DNA of 64,000 nt, from positions 1 through 64,000 of the forward strand of contig NZ_SSMW01000011.1 in assembly GCF_004799405.1 (NCBI RefSeq), given 5' to 3'. The first letter of the stretch is position 1. The number at the start of each line of letters is the position of its first letter. The stretch comes from Bradyrhizobium sp. (GTDB lineage Bacteria; Pseudomonadota; Alphaproteobacteria; Rhizobiales; Xanthobacteraceae). A model generated the notes under the pieces. It saw only the letters and a program-made list of their open reading frames with translations, was not told where the DNA came from and made no database searches. The translations under genes and the position numbers were made by a program. Of the stretch, positions 56,561 to 64,000 are shown one piece after another.

Positions 56561-57484
56561 ATGCCATCCATCATATCCGTCGCCAATCTGTCCAAGACCT
56601 ATGCCTCCGGCTTCAAGGCGCTCGATAACATCAACCTCGAAATCAACCGCGGCGAGATCTTTGCGCTGCTGGGACCGAACGGCGCCGGCAAGACCACGCT
56701 GATCAGCATCATCTGCGGCATCGCCAATCCGAGCCGAGGCCAGGTCTCCGTCGATGGCCACGACATCATCACCTCCTATCGCGCCGCGCGTTCGCGCATC
56801 GGTCTGGTGCCGCAGGAACTGCACACTGACGCCTTCGAATCGGTGTGGGCCACCGTCAGCTTCAGCCGCGGTCTGTTTGGCAAGCCGAAAAATCCGGCGC
56901 ATATCGAAAAGGTGCTCAAGGATCTGTCGCTGTGGGACAAGAAGGACGCCAAGATCGTCACGCTGTCCGGCGGCATGAAGCGCCGGGTGATGATCGCAAA
57001 GGCGCTGTCGCACGAGCCGCAGATCCTGTTCCTCGACGAGCCGACTGCCGGCGTCGATGTCGAACTGCGCAAGGGCATGTGGGAGGTGGTGCGGACATTG
57101 CGCGCCTCGGGCGTCACCATCATCCTCACCACCCATTACATCGAAGAGGCCGAGGAGATGGCCGACCGCATCGGTGTCATCAACAAGGGTGAGATCGTGC
57201 TGGTCGAGGACAAGGCCACGCTGATGCAGAAGCTCGGCAAGAAACGCCTGAAGCTGCATCTGCAAAACAGGATCGACGCGATCCCGGCGGCGCTGGCGGC
57301 GTATAACCTCGAACTGTCCGACGAGGGCTGCGAGCTGACCTACGATTACGACACCAATGGCGAGCGCACCGGCATCACCAGCCTGCTCAGCGATCTCAGA
57401 AATTCCGGCATCCGCTTTTCCGACCTCGACACCGTCAAGAGTTCGCTGGAAGACATCTTCGTCAGCCTGGTGAGGGCGTCATGA
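56561..57484 (+). CDS. ABC-2 type exporter ATP-binding protein
   Basis: A 307-residue nucleotide-binding subunit. Walker [10 protein letters not shown] (about 37-45), signature LSGGMKRR, Walker [13 protein letters not shown] and switch [14 protein letters not shown] are visible. It resembles YadG. The C-terminal 90 residues form the extra domain seen in ABC-2 ATPases. Its stop overlaps the permease start by four bases, so the two form a dimeric exporter. The exported compound is unknown. Confidence 0.88.
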   Translation: MPSIISVANLSKTYASGFKALDNINLEINRGEIFALLGPNGAGKTTLISIICGIANPSRGQVSVDGHDIITSYRAARSRIGLVPQELHTDAFESVWATVSFSRGLFGKPKNPAHIEKVLKDLSLWDKKDAKIVTLSGGMKRRVMIAKALSHEPQILFLDEPTAGVDVELRKGMWEVVRTLRASGVTIILTTHYIEEAEEMADRIGVINKGEIVLVEDKATLMQKLGKKRLKLHLQNRIDAIPAALAAYNLELSDEGCELTYDYDTNGERTGITSLLSDLRNSGIRFSDLDTVKSSLEDIFVSLVRAS

Positions 57485-58242
57485 ATTTCAGGGCGGTCCG
57501 CGCGATCTATCTGTTCGAAATGGCGCGAACCTGGCGTACGCTGCTGCAAAGCATCGTTTCGCCGGTGGTTTCGACCTCGCTGTATTTCGTGGTGTTCGGC
57601 GCCGCGATCGGTTCGCGCATCACCCAGATCGAAGGCGTCAGCTATGGCACCTTCATCGTGCCGGGACTGGTGATGCTGTCGGTACTGACGCAGAGCATCG
57701 CCAACGCCTCGTTCGGCATCTACTTTCCGAAATTCGTCGGCACGATTTATGAGTTGCTGTCGGCGCCGATCTCCTATTTCGAAATCGTGCTCGGCTATGT
57801 CGGCGCGGCCGCGACCAAGTCGATCATCCTCGGCCTGATCATCCTGGCCACCGCCGGGCTGTTCGTGCCGCTGCATATTCATCACCCGTGGTGGATGCTG
57901 ACCTTCCTGGTGCTGACCGCGGTCACCTTCAGCCTGTTCGGCTTCATCATCGGCATCTGGGCCGACGGTTTCGAGAAGCTGCAGATGATCCCGATGCTGG
58001 TGGTGACGCCGCTGACGTTCCTCGGCGGCAGCTTCTATTCGGTGAACATGCTGCCGTCGGGCTGGCGCACCATCACGCTGCTCAATCCGGTGGTTTACCT
58101 GATCAGTGGTTTTCGCTGGAGCTTCTACGAGACCGCCGACGTCAGCCTCGGCGTCAGCGTCGGCATCACGCTGATGTTTCTTGCCATCTGCATGATCGTG
58201 GTGTGGTGGATTTTCAAGACCGGATATCGGCTGAAGAACTGA
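57481..58242 (+). CDS. ABC-2 type exporter permease
   Basis: A 253-residue membrane protein with six hydrophobic segments and the ABC-2 family stretch [27 protein letters not shown]. It resembles YadH. It is translated from a start that overlaps the ATPase stop by four bases. Likely an exporter of lipid, polysaccharide or a small toxic molecule; which one is unknown. Confidence 0.88.
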   Translation: MNFRAVRAIYLFEMARTWRTLLQSIVSPVVSTSLYFVVFGAAIGSRITQIEGVSYGTFIVPGLVMLSVLTQSIANASFGIYFPKFVGTIYELLSAPISYFEIVLGYVGAAATKSIILGLIILATAGLFVPLHIHHPWWMLTFLVLTAVTFSLFGFIIGIWADGFEKLQMIPMLVVTPLTFLGGSFYSVNMLPSGWRTITLLNPVVYLISGFRWSFYETADVSLGVSVGITLMFLAICMIVVWWIFKTGYRLKN

Positions 58243-58262
58243 CGGCGCGATAAAGGCGCGCG

Positions 58263-58302
58263 GTCATTCCGCGGCGGTGCGAAGCGCCGAACCCGGCATG
58301 AC
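58263..58302. repeat. Degenerate family D palindromic repeat
   Basis: GTCATTCCG (58263-58271) and CGGCATGAC (58294-58302) form an imperfect inverted repeat related to the element at 25764-25803. It lies just downstream of the ABC-2 permease stop, between it and a convergent gene. Confidence 0.4.
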
Positions 58303-58312
58303 GGGATTGAAA

Positions 58313-58633
58313 TCAACGATAACAGTGGAAATGATCGTAGCGATCGTAGAAGCCGCGGCAGCGATAGCCGTGATCCATCCCGAATACGCCCCTGACCGCG
58401 CCCATCGCGCCGCCGACGCCGGCACCGACCGCACCGCCAACCACGCCGCCGACAGGACCGGCAACCCGGTCGCCTTCCGCCGCACCCTCCTGCGCTCCGC
58501 GCACGATGCCCTGCGCGTGTCCGATATGGGGAATCGCGAGCAATGCAAGCGCGAGGGCTGCCGCCGCCAGATGGAATTGGACCGGCAAGCCGGTGGGCAG
58601 CGCCGATGTCTTGATCCGGGTCTTCATCGTCAT
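58313..58633 (-). CDS. Secreted glycine-zipper protein
   Basis: A 106-residue protein with a signal peptide (about 1-40, ending PHIGHAQ) and a glycine-zipper core at about 55-85 (GPVGGVVGGAVGAGVGGAMGA). The tail RGFYDRYDHFHCYR is aromatic and basic. Glycine-zipper proteins of this kind are small envelope components in Rhizobiales of unknown function. ATG 58633 has AGGAA seven bases upstream; a second ATG two codons later is possible. Convergent with the ABC-2 permease. Confidence 0.75.
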   Translation of the reverse strand: MTMKTRIKTSALPTGLPVQFHLAAAALALALLAIPHIGHAQGIVRGAQEGAAEGDRVAGPVGGVVGGAVGAGVGGAMGAVRGVFGMDHGYRCRGFYDRYDHFHCYR

Positions 58634-58937
58634 CTGAATTCCTTAATGCCCGGCCGCGATTGGGCCGGCGGGGCGGGCTTCTGTAACGGCGAACCCGCCA
58701 AATGGTTGCATGTCCCAATGAATCAGGTTGAGACGGGCTCAAGCGTGGCTTTCCAGAAAAAGCAGGACATGCCGGATTAAGCCTCGCCTCCGCCATGTTT
58801 GCGCCGGCACCGCCTATTAACGATGGCCCAGCAGGCCGCTGGAACCAAAGCGGAATTCCGGGCATATTAGGTGCGGGGACGGAGAGCGGCGCTGTAGTCA
58901 AAGCTTGGGTAGTCTGGGCCGGGAGGCCAAAGGTAAA
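58634..58937. other. Divergent intergenic region
   Basis: These 304 bases separate the divergent glycine-zipper and L,D-transpeptidase genes and must hold both promoters. No gene, RNA or repeat is recognised. A GGAACC near 58839 lacks the CGTT partner needed for an EcfG promoter. Confidence 0.4.
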
Positions 58938-59741
58938 ATGCGTTCCTTCCTCGTTGCTTTCACCGGCCTGATGCTGTTCGCCACCGGCGCCGCCCAGGCC
59001 AATGTCTCCATTCTCGTCGACAAGAATGCGCAGTTGATGACCGTCGCGGTCGACGGCATCGAGCGCTATCACTGGCCGGTTTCAACCGGCAATCCGTCGC
59101 ACGAGACGCCGAACGGCAGTTTCCGGACCTTCCGCATGGAGGAAGACCACTACTCCAAGGAATTCGACGACGCGCCGATGCCGCACTCGATCTTCTTTAC
59201 CAAGGTCGGCCATGCCATCCACGGCACCGATTCCGAGGGCAAGCTCGGCATCCCGGTCTCCCATGGCTGCGTGCGGCTTTCGCGCGCCAACGCCACCACG
59301 CTGTACGCGCTGGTGGAAAAAGAAGGCGTGCTCAACACCACGGTGACGCTGACCGGCTCGTCGCAGATCGCGCTCGCGCGCAACCCGCGTAGCCGGCCCG
59401 ACACCGCGCTGGCGCGCCGCGACGTAGCTCCGCAATACGACGGCGCCGGCGATCCGGTCGTGATCACCCCGCAGCCGGTGGCGCCCGGCCAGTATGCGCC
59501 GCAAATGCAGCCTCAGGTGCAGCCGCAAATGCGACCCGACGACGGTTACATCTATCCCGCCGACGGCAGCTCGGATGTCGCGCGCTACCCGGCGCCGCGC
59601 AGCAGCCGGCGTCTTTATGACGCGCAGGTCTATCCGCAGCAGCAAGATCAGTATTACAACAACCGCGGTTACGCGCCGCAATATGCGCCTCAGGTCTATG
59701 CGCCGCAGCCATACTATCAGTCGCGCGGGCCGTACGACTGA
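58938..59741 (+). CDS. L,D-transpeptidase (YkuD domain)
   Basis: A 267-residue periplasmic enzyme with a signal peptide (MRSFLVAFTGLMLFATGAAQA) and a YkuD catalytic domain at about 23-150. The active-site motif is SHGCVRLS with catalytic Cys111 and His109, plus HAIHGTDSEG before it. Members form 3-3 peptidoglycan cross-links or attach lipoproteins. After the domain the protein has a long Gln/Pro/Tyr-rich tail (QYAPQMQPQ, QQQDQYYNN, YAPQYAPQVYAPQ), which is probably disordered. ATG 58938 follows AAAGGT. A start 11 codons upstream is unlikely. Confidence 0.9.
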   Translation: MRSFLVAFTGLMLFATGAAQANVSILVDKNAQLMTVAVDGIERYHWPVSTGNPSHETPNGSFRTFRMEEDHYSKEFDDAPMPHSIFFTKVGHAIHGTDSEGKLGIPVSHGCVRLSRANATTLYALVEKEGVLNTTVTLTGSSQIALARNPRSRPDTALARRDVAPQYDGAGDPVVITPQPVAPGQYAPQMQPQVQPQMRPDDGYIYPADGSSDVARYPAPRSSRRLYDAQVYPQQQDQYYNNRGYAPQYAPQVYAPQPYYQSRGPYD

Positions 59742-59836
59742 CGGACGTTACTTGAACGCGCCCTCGCCGCTCCGCGGCTTTTCGGATCGCATCGCCGATT
59801 CCAGAATCTGCGGACCGGTGGTGCCAGGACCATCGA

Positions 59837-60310
59837 TCATCCGGCTCCTCCCTTGGTCGCGCGACCATCGACCGGCCGATAGATCGGCGGCCGCGCGCGA
59901 ACCGGATCGAGCAGCGACCAGTCGCCTTGCTCGACGACATGCCCCTTGGGAAAGGGCGGCCGCGGCTCCTGGCCGAGCGAGCGCATGACCCGATCGTCGC
60001 GGTAATAACAAAGCAGCACCACGCGAACCAGTGCGGCCAGCGGCGCACCGCCGACGTCGCGAAACGCGTTCGCTACGGCAGCGCGGCGTTCCGGCTCGAT
60101 GTCGGCAAAGGCGCCGCCCGCAAATGTCGCGAGATGCGCCAGCGCCCGGCACACATCGTCGCGGTCGCGCTCAAGGCTTCTGAGGATGTCGTTGAAAATC
60201 CGCTCGTCGTCGGCGCCCGGCACGTTGTAGGTCTGGCTCGCAGGGATGATTGCGCCGGCCAGCGCGCGCAGGTCGCGGACTTGCTCGACGGAAAGGCTGT
60301 CGTTCGGCAT
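59837..60310 (-). CDS. Gluconate 2-dehydrogenase subunit 3-like protein
   Basis: A 157-residue, helical protein whose N-terminus LSVEQVRDLRALAGAIIPA matches the small subunit that accompanies membrane FAD dehydrogenases of the GMC family. It starts 11 bases after the GMC gene stop. Unlike the classical small subunit it has no twin-arginine signal peptide, so the complex may stay in the cytoplasm or use another route. The C-terminal 40 residues are Pro/Arg-rich and not recognised. Confidence 0.65.
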   Translation of the reverse strand: MPNDSLSVEQVRDLRALAGAIIPASQTYNVPGADDERIFNDILRSLERDRDDVCRALAHLATFAGGAFADIEPERRAAVANAFRDVGGAPLAALVRVVLLCYYRDDRVMRSLGQEPRPPFPKGHVVEQGDWSLLDPVRARPPIYRPVDGRATKGGAG

Positions 60311-60321
60311 GGCGATCGTCC

Positions 60322-61920
60322 TCAGTCGAACAGGTTGGCGAGACGCTGCTTGATGCTGTCGGCAATGTAGAGCGCCAGCGCCTGGATGGTCGAGGTCGGA
60401 TTGACGCCGCCGGAGGTCACCCAGATGCTGCCGTCGACGATGAAGAGGTTCTTCACGTCATGGCAACGCCCCCATTCATTGACCACCGAACGCTCAGGGT
60501 CGGTGCCCATGCGCGCGGTGCCGAGCAAATGCCAGCCGCCATTCAGGATCGGGCTCTCGACGCAGATATTGCTGGCGCCGGCGGCGTTGAGGATTTCCTT
60601 GGCGCGCGCGATGCCATGTTGCATCATCTTATGGCTGTTGGCGCTGATGGTATAATCGAGCTTCGGCGCTGGGATGCCGCTACTGTCCTTCAGCACCGGA
60701 TCGAGCGTAACGCGGTTATGCTCCTCGGGGAGGTCCTCGCAGATCGCCGAAAGGCCGATGCGGCGGTTCACGAGTTTGCGGTACGACGCGTGATGGTCCT
60801 CGCCCCAGGCCAGCCTTCCCGCGGTGGAGCTGACGATCGCCTCGATGATCGAACCAACGCCGCGGCCGAACTGAAAGGTGTAGCCGCGGACGAAATCGCG
60901 CTGCGGGTCGGTCTCGTAGAATTGCTTGCTCCACAGGCACAGCGGCGGGCCGTGATTGCCGTCGAGCGGTTCGTCGACATAGCCGTAGGTCAGCGCGTAG
61001 GGATGAAACATCAGGTTCTTGCCGACCAGCCCGCTGGAATTGGCAATGCCGTTGGGGAAGCGCGCCGATACCGAATTCAGCATCAGCCGCGGCGTGCCGA
61101 CGCCGTTGCAGGCGATGATGACGACTTCGGCCGGTTGAAACTGCTCCTCACCTTTGGCGTCGTAATAGATGACGCCGGAAGCCATGCCGTGCTCGTCGGT
61201 GGTGATTTCGCGAACCCGGCACAGCGTGCGCAGTTCGACGCCGGCCCGGATCGCATGCGGCCAATAGGTGATGTCGGTTGAGGCCTTGGCGCCCTGCGCG
61301 CAACCCGGCGTGCAGTGACCGAGATTGATGCAGCGTCCCCGCCCATCGTAGTCGGTGGTGGCGATGGTGGTGTCGGAAGGCCACCAGTGCCAGCCCAACT
61401 GGTTCATCGCCTTGCCGAACCGGGCACCCGATTTGCCCAGCGGCACCGGCGGCATCGGCGGCTGCTTCGGCGGATAGGCGGGATCGCCCGCCAGCCCCGA
61501 GACGCCCATCATGCGGTCGTTCTCGGCGAAGAACGGCTCCAGCGTGGCGTAATCGATCGGCCAGTCTTCGGCGACGCCGTCGAGCGTGCGCACCTTGAAG
61601 TCGGAAGGGTGCAGGCGCGGAAAATGCGCCGTGTACATGATGGTGCTGCCGCCGACACCATTGAAATTCACCACCTTGATCGGCGAATTGTCGTCGTTGA
61701 TCGGATAGTCGGTCGGCCGCGCGCGGCGGTTGGGATTGACCGCGAAATCGCTGAACAGGCGCGCCTCCCAATCCCGTCCGTTGCTCGGATAGTCGGTCGG
61801 CTTTACCCAATCGCCCTGCTCGAGGCAGAGGATGTGCATCTTGGTCTCGGCAAGGCTCCACGCCACCGCCGCGCCGGAGGCGCCGGAACCGATGATCAGG
61901 ACGTCGACCTTGTCATGCAT
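60322..61920 (-). CDS. GMC family FAD-dependent oxidoreductase
   Basis: A 532-residue flavoprotein. The FAD-binding GSGASGAAVAWSLAE is at 11-25, NFNGVGGSTIMYTAHFPR resembles the GMC signature, and the C-terminal domain has GGWHLLGTARMGTDPERSVV and the catalytic His/Asn region VTSGGVNPTSTIQALA. The CXXXC-rich centre (GRCINLGHCTPGCAQGAK) matches sugar or alcohol dehydrogenase subunits that carry an Fe-S cluster. Substrate is likely a sugar or polyol. A small subunit follows; no cytochrome subunit is seen in the window. Confidence 0.85.
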   Translation of the reverse strand: MHDKVDVLIIGSGASGAAVAWSLAETKMHILCLEQGDWVKPTDYPSNGRDWEARLFSDFAVNPNRRARPTDYPINDDNSPIKVVNFNGVGGSTIMYTAHFPRLHPSDFKVRTLDGVAEDWPIDYATLEPFFAENDRMMGVSGLAGDPAYPPKQPPMPPVPLGKSGARFGKAMNQLGWHWWPSDTTIATTDYDGRGRCINLGHCTPGCAQGAKASTDITYWPHAIRAGVELRTLCRVREITTDEHGMASGVIYYDAKGEEQFQPAEVVIIACNGVGTPRLMLNSVSARFPNGIANSSGLVGKNLMFHPYALTYGYVDEPLDGNHGPPLCLWSKQFYETDPQRDFVRGYTFQFGRGVGSIIEAIVSSTAGRLAWGEDHHASYRKLVNRRIGLSAICEDLPEEHNRVTLDPVLKDSSGIPAPKLDYTISANSHKMMQHGIARAKEILNAAGASNICVESPILNGGWHLLGTARMGTDPERSVVNEWGRCHDVKNLFIVDGSIWVTSGGVNPTSTIQALALYIADSIKQRLANLFD

Positions 61921-61948
61921 TGCGATGTTCCTCTCACGTGTTTGAAAC

Positions 61949-64000
61949 TCACTGCTCGCCGTCGCGCAGCCGCCGCCATACCGCGCCGAGCACGTTGGAA
62001 TAATCGTCGGTCCAGACCCGCTGGGTTTCGTCGGCCTCGGTCAAGGCCCATTGCTCCGACGATGCCAGCTTGCCGACATCGGCCTCGTCGCGCGCGGAGA
62101 CCACCACCTCGGTGGCGAAGATATACTCGTCGTCGCGGTTGGAATCCTCGCTGTAGACCCAGCTCTTGAGATCGTTTTCATCGGCGATGCCGACCACGAC
62201 GCTGGCAAGCTCCAGATGCCGGTTCGAGACATGCATCAGCACCGCGCCCTGCGGCGCCAGCTTGTCCTTGTAGATTGCCATCGCTTCTTCGGTGGCGAGA
62301 TGAATCGGAATCGCGTCCGACGAATAGGCGTCGACGATGATGAGGTCGTAGATGCCGTCGGGCTCGCGGGCGAAGGTCAGCCGCGCGTCGCCGATCACGG
62401 GCTTCAGGTCCGGCTCGCAATTCCTGATGTAGGTGAAATATTTCGGGTCGCGCGCGGTGTCGACCATCGACTGGTCGATCTCGAAAAACTTCCAGGTCTC
62501 GCCCGGTTCCGATGCGCAGGTCAGCGTACCGGAGCCGAGGCCGATCACCGCCACGCGGATCGGACCGCCGTTGCGCTCGCGGATCGCGGTGATCGCCTGA
62601 CCGATGCCGCCGTCCTGGTGGTAATAGGTGATCGGCTCCGGCCGCCCGGTCACCGGCGTGCCGTCGGCATTCCTGAATTTCTGGGCGCCGTGAATCGTGG
62701 TGCCGTGCATCAGCACGTGATAATAACCGCCGGGCGTCACCACGATCTTGTGCACGCCGAAAAAGCTGCGCACGGTCTCAACCCGCCCCTCGTCCGCCGG
62801 ATAGGCCCGGAGCAACAGCAGGGCCACCACCACGGTCGCGAAAATCTTCCAGCGGCTGGCGTTGAGGCCGAGCGCCAGCAGGGCCGAAAGCACCCCGACG
62901 GCGCCGATCATCCAGACCCGGTGCTCATCGAGCCACGCCATCACCTTGCCGTTCGACCAGGAAGGCGCGATCAGCGCCACCGCGAGCACGGCGAGAAACG
63001 GCCAGTACCACCGGCTCCATCGCGGCAAACGCTCGTCCCCGCCGGGCGGCCGGCACAGCGCCGCCAGCGCCAGCAGGATCGGGTATTCCGCGACCCAGGA
63101 GAACGCGAACGGCGCGATCAGGCCGGCGAACAATCCGCCGACCATGCCGCCGAACGACAGCGCGACGTAGAAGCCGGTGAGATATCGCGCGGCCGGCCGA
63201 GTCCGCGCCAGTTCGCCGTGGCACGCCATCGCAATGACAAAGAAACAAAGCTGGTGCCCGCCGAGCGTCAGCAGCAGATTTTGCTCACCGCCGACCGCGA
63301 GCAGCACGACGACGCCGGCGATCGCCAGCGGCTGCGCCATCAGCATCCATTTGTGCGGCAACAAGGGACGCGACTGGAACACCAGCACCCAGGTCAGCAG
63401 ATACAGCGACAGCGGCAGCACCCACAGCAACGGCGCCGCGGCGACGTCGGTGGAAATATGAGCGGTCACCGCGATCAACAGACCCGAGGGCACCGCGGCG
63501 AGAAAGATCCAGCGCGCGCGCAGGCCCCAGGGCGGCGCCGGGGCGTCGCCGTCCCCGGCAAGCGTGACGACAGCGGCGGTCATCGGCGAACGCAGCAACA
63601 GCACGCCGCAGGCGCCGATCAGGACGATCAGCAAGCCATAGCCGCCGGTCCAGATCAGGTTTTGGGTGCGCAGCGTGAACATCGGCTCCAGCAGCACCGG
63701 ATAGGACAACAGCGCCAGGAAGCTGCCGATATTCGAGGAGGCATAGAGGAAATAGGGATCGGGCCCGTTGGGATGGCCGGTACGGACGAACCAGGCCTGC
63801 AGCAGCGGGTTGTTGGCCGCCAGCGCGAAGAACGGCAGCCCGATCGAGACCGCGAACAGGCCGAGCAGCCAGAATGCATAGCCCGACGTCGGCGGCTCGC
63901 CCCACCCGCTCGCGATCGCCAGCGGCAGCGTCAGCAATGCGAGCACCAGCAGCACCAGGTGCGCCACCACCGGAATCATCCGGTTGCGCAGTTGCATCAG
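61949..64000 (-). CDS. Membrane spermidine-synthase-like protein (partial)
   Basis: At least 682 residues, with the 5' end beyond the window: the ATG at 63997 falls inside what looks like a continuing membrane region. About ten or more membrane segments fill the first 400 residues, followed by a spermidine-synthase-like Rossmann domain (VAVIGLGSGTLTCASEP near 470-485 and DLIIVDAYSSDAIPIHL). This fused MFS-like/spermidine synthase architecture is common in bacteria, but the polyamine activity is unproven for most members. It ends 28 bases before the GMC gene and may share its operon. Confidence 0.8.
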   Translation of the reverse strand: MMQLRNRMIPVVAHLVLLVLALLTLPLAIASGWGEPPTSGYAFWLLGLFAVSIGLPFFALAANNPLLQAWFVRTGHPNGPDPYFLYASSNIGSFLALLSYPVLLEPMFTLRTQNLIWTGGYGLLIVLIGACGVLLLRSPMTAAVVTLAGDGDAPAPPWGLRARWIFLAAVPSGLLIAVTAHISTDVAAAPLLWVLPLSLYLLTWVLVFQSRPLLPHKWMLMAQPLAIAGVVVLLAVGGEQNLLLTLGGHQLCFFVIAMACHGELARTRPAARYLTGFYVALSFGGMVGGLFAGLIAPFAFSWVAEYPILLALAALCRPPGGDERLPRWSRWYWPFLAVLAVALIAPSWSNGKVMAWLDEHRVWMIGAVGVLSALLALGLNASRWKIFATVVVALLLLRAYPADEGRVETVRSFFGVHKIVVTPGGYYHVLMHGTTIHGAQKFRNADGTPVTGRPEPITYYHQDGGIGQAITAIRERNGGPIRVAVIGLGSGTLTCASEPGETWKFFEIDQSMVDTARDPKYFTYIRNCEPDLKPVIGDARLTFAREPDGIYDLIIVDAYSSDAIPIHLATEEAMAIYKDKLAPQGAVLMHVSNRHLELASVVVGIADENDLKSWVYSEDSNRDDEYIFATEVVVSARDEADVGKLASSEQWALTEADETQRVWTDDYSNVLGAVWRRLRDGEQ

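Overview
The window reads as a chromosomal segment of a high-GC alphaproteobacterium, most likely Bradyrhizobium or a close Nitrobacteraceae relative. The evidence is a circularly permuted, two-piece ssrA whose tag reads ANDNYAPVAQAA, the alphaproteobacterial type of SspB adaptor, the gene order thyA-folA-hflK-hflC-DUF2065-degP, and several families of palindromic intergenic repeats that I recognise from Bradyrhizobium genomes. This taxonomic call rests on recognition, not on a search.

Layout. 1-3.7 kb: a repeat-like stretch and a large class III adenylate cyclase/STAND regulator. 3.7-13.8 kb: a membrane J-domain protein, a cupin, a PPK2 kinase, a NitT/TauT-type ABC importer with a Nudix hydrolase (interrupted by an opposite-strand secreted cupin), an osmoprotectant-type ABC importer with a fused permease/binding protein, and an LpxO-like hydroxylase. 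14-19.4 kb: extradiol-type dioxygenase, membrane sulfatase, SDR and an MFS carrier. 19.7-25.7 kb: a branched-chain amino acid block. A leader peptide rich in Ile/Leu/Val codons and an attenuator precede ilvI-ilvN-methyltransferase-EamA-LysE, followed by ilvC. 25.8-34.6 kb: miaA and serB (divergent), then degP, DUF2065, hflC, hflK, folA, thyA and a split chromate transporter on the minus strand. 34.7-38 kb: tmRNA, sspB, fumC and a two-gene DUF4169/ribbon-helix-helix unit. 38-49.3 kb: a giant AsmA protein, cytochrome P450 with a divergent TetR regulator and a clear operator palindrome, MFS, FecR-domain protein and a complete TRAP transporter. 49.5-58.2 kb: ClC channel, an unrecognised small protein, a GlcD/Dld flavoprotein, hot-dog thioesterase, DUF1328, uvrD and an ABC-2 exporter pair. 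58.3-64 kb: glycine-zipper protein, L,D-transpeptidase, a GMC oxidoreductase with its small subunit, and a membrane spermidine-synthase-like protein cut by the window edge.

Working together: the ilv block couples synthesis of branched-chain amino acids to two exporter-type proteins under apparent attenuation. ssrA and sspB put the degradation tag and its ClpXP adaptor side by side. HflK/HflC and DegP form a membrane and periplasmic protein quality-control group. The most unusual single observation is a complete palindromic repeat element lying in frame inside uvrD, between helicase motifs II and III. A second copy of the same family lies between serB and degP. No tRNA, rRNA, CRISPR array, transposase or prophage was seen.
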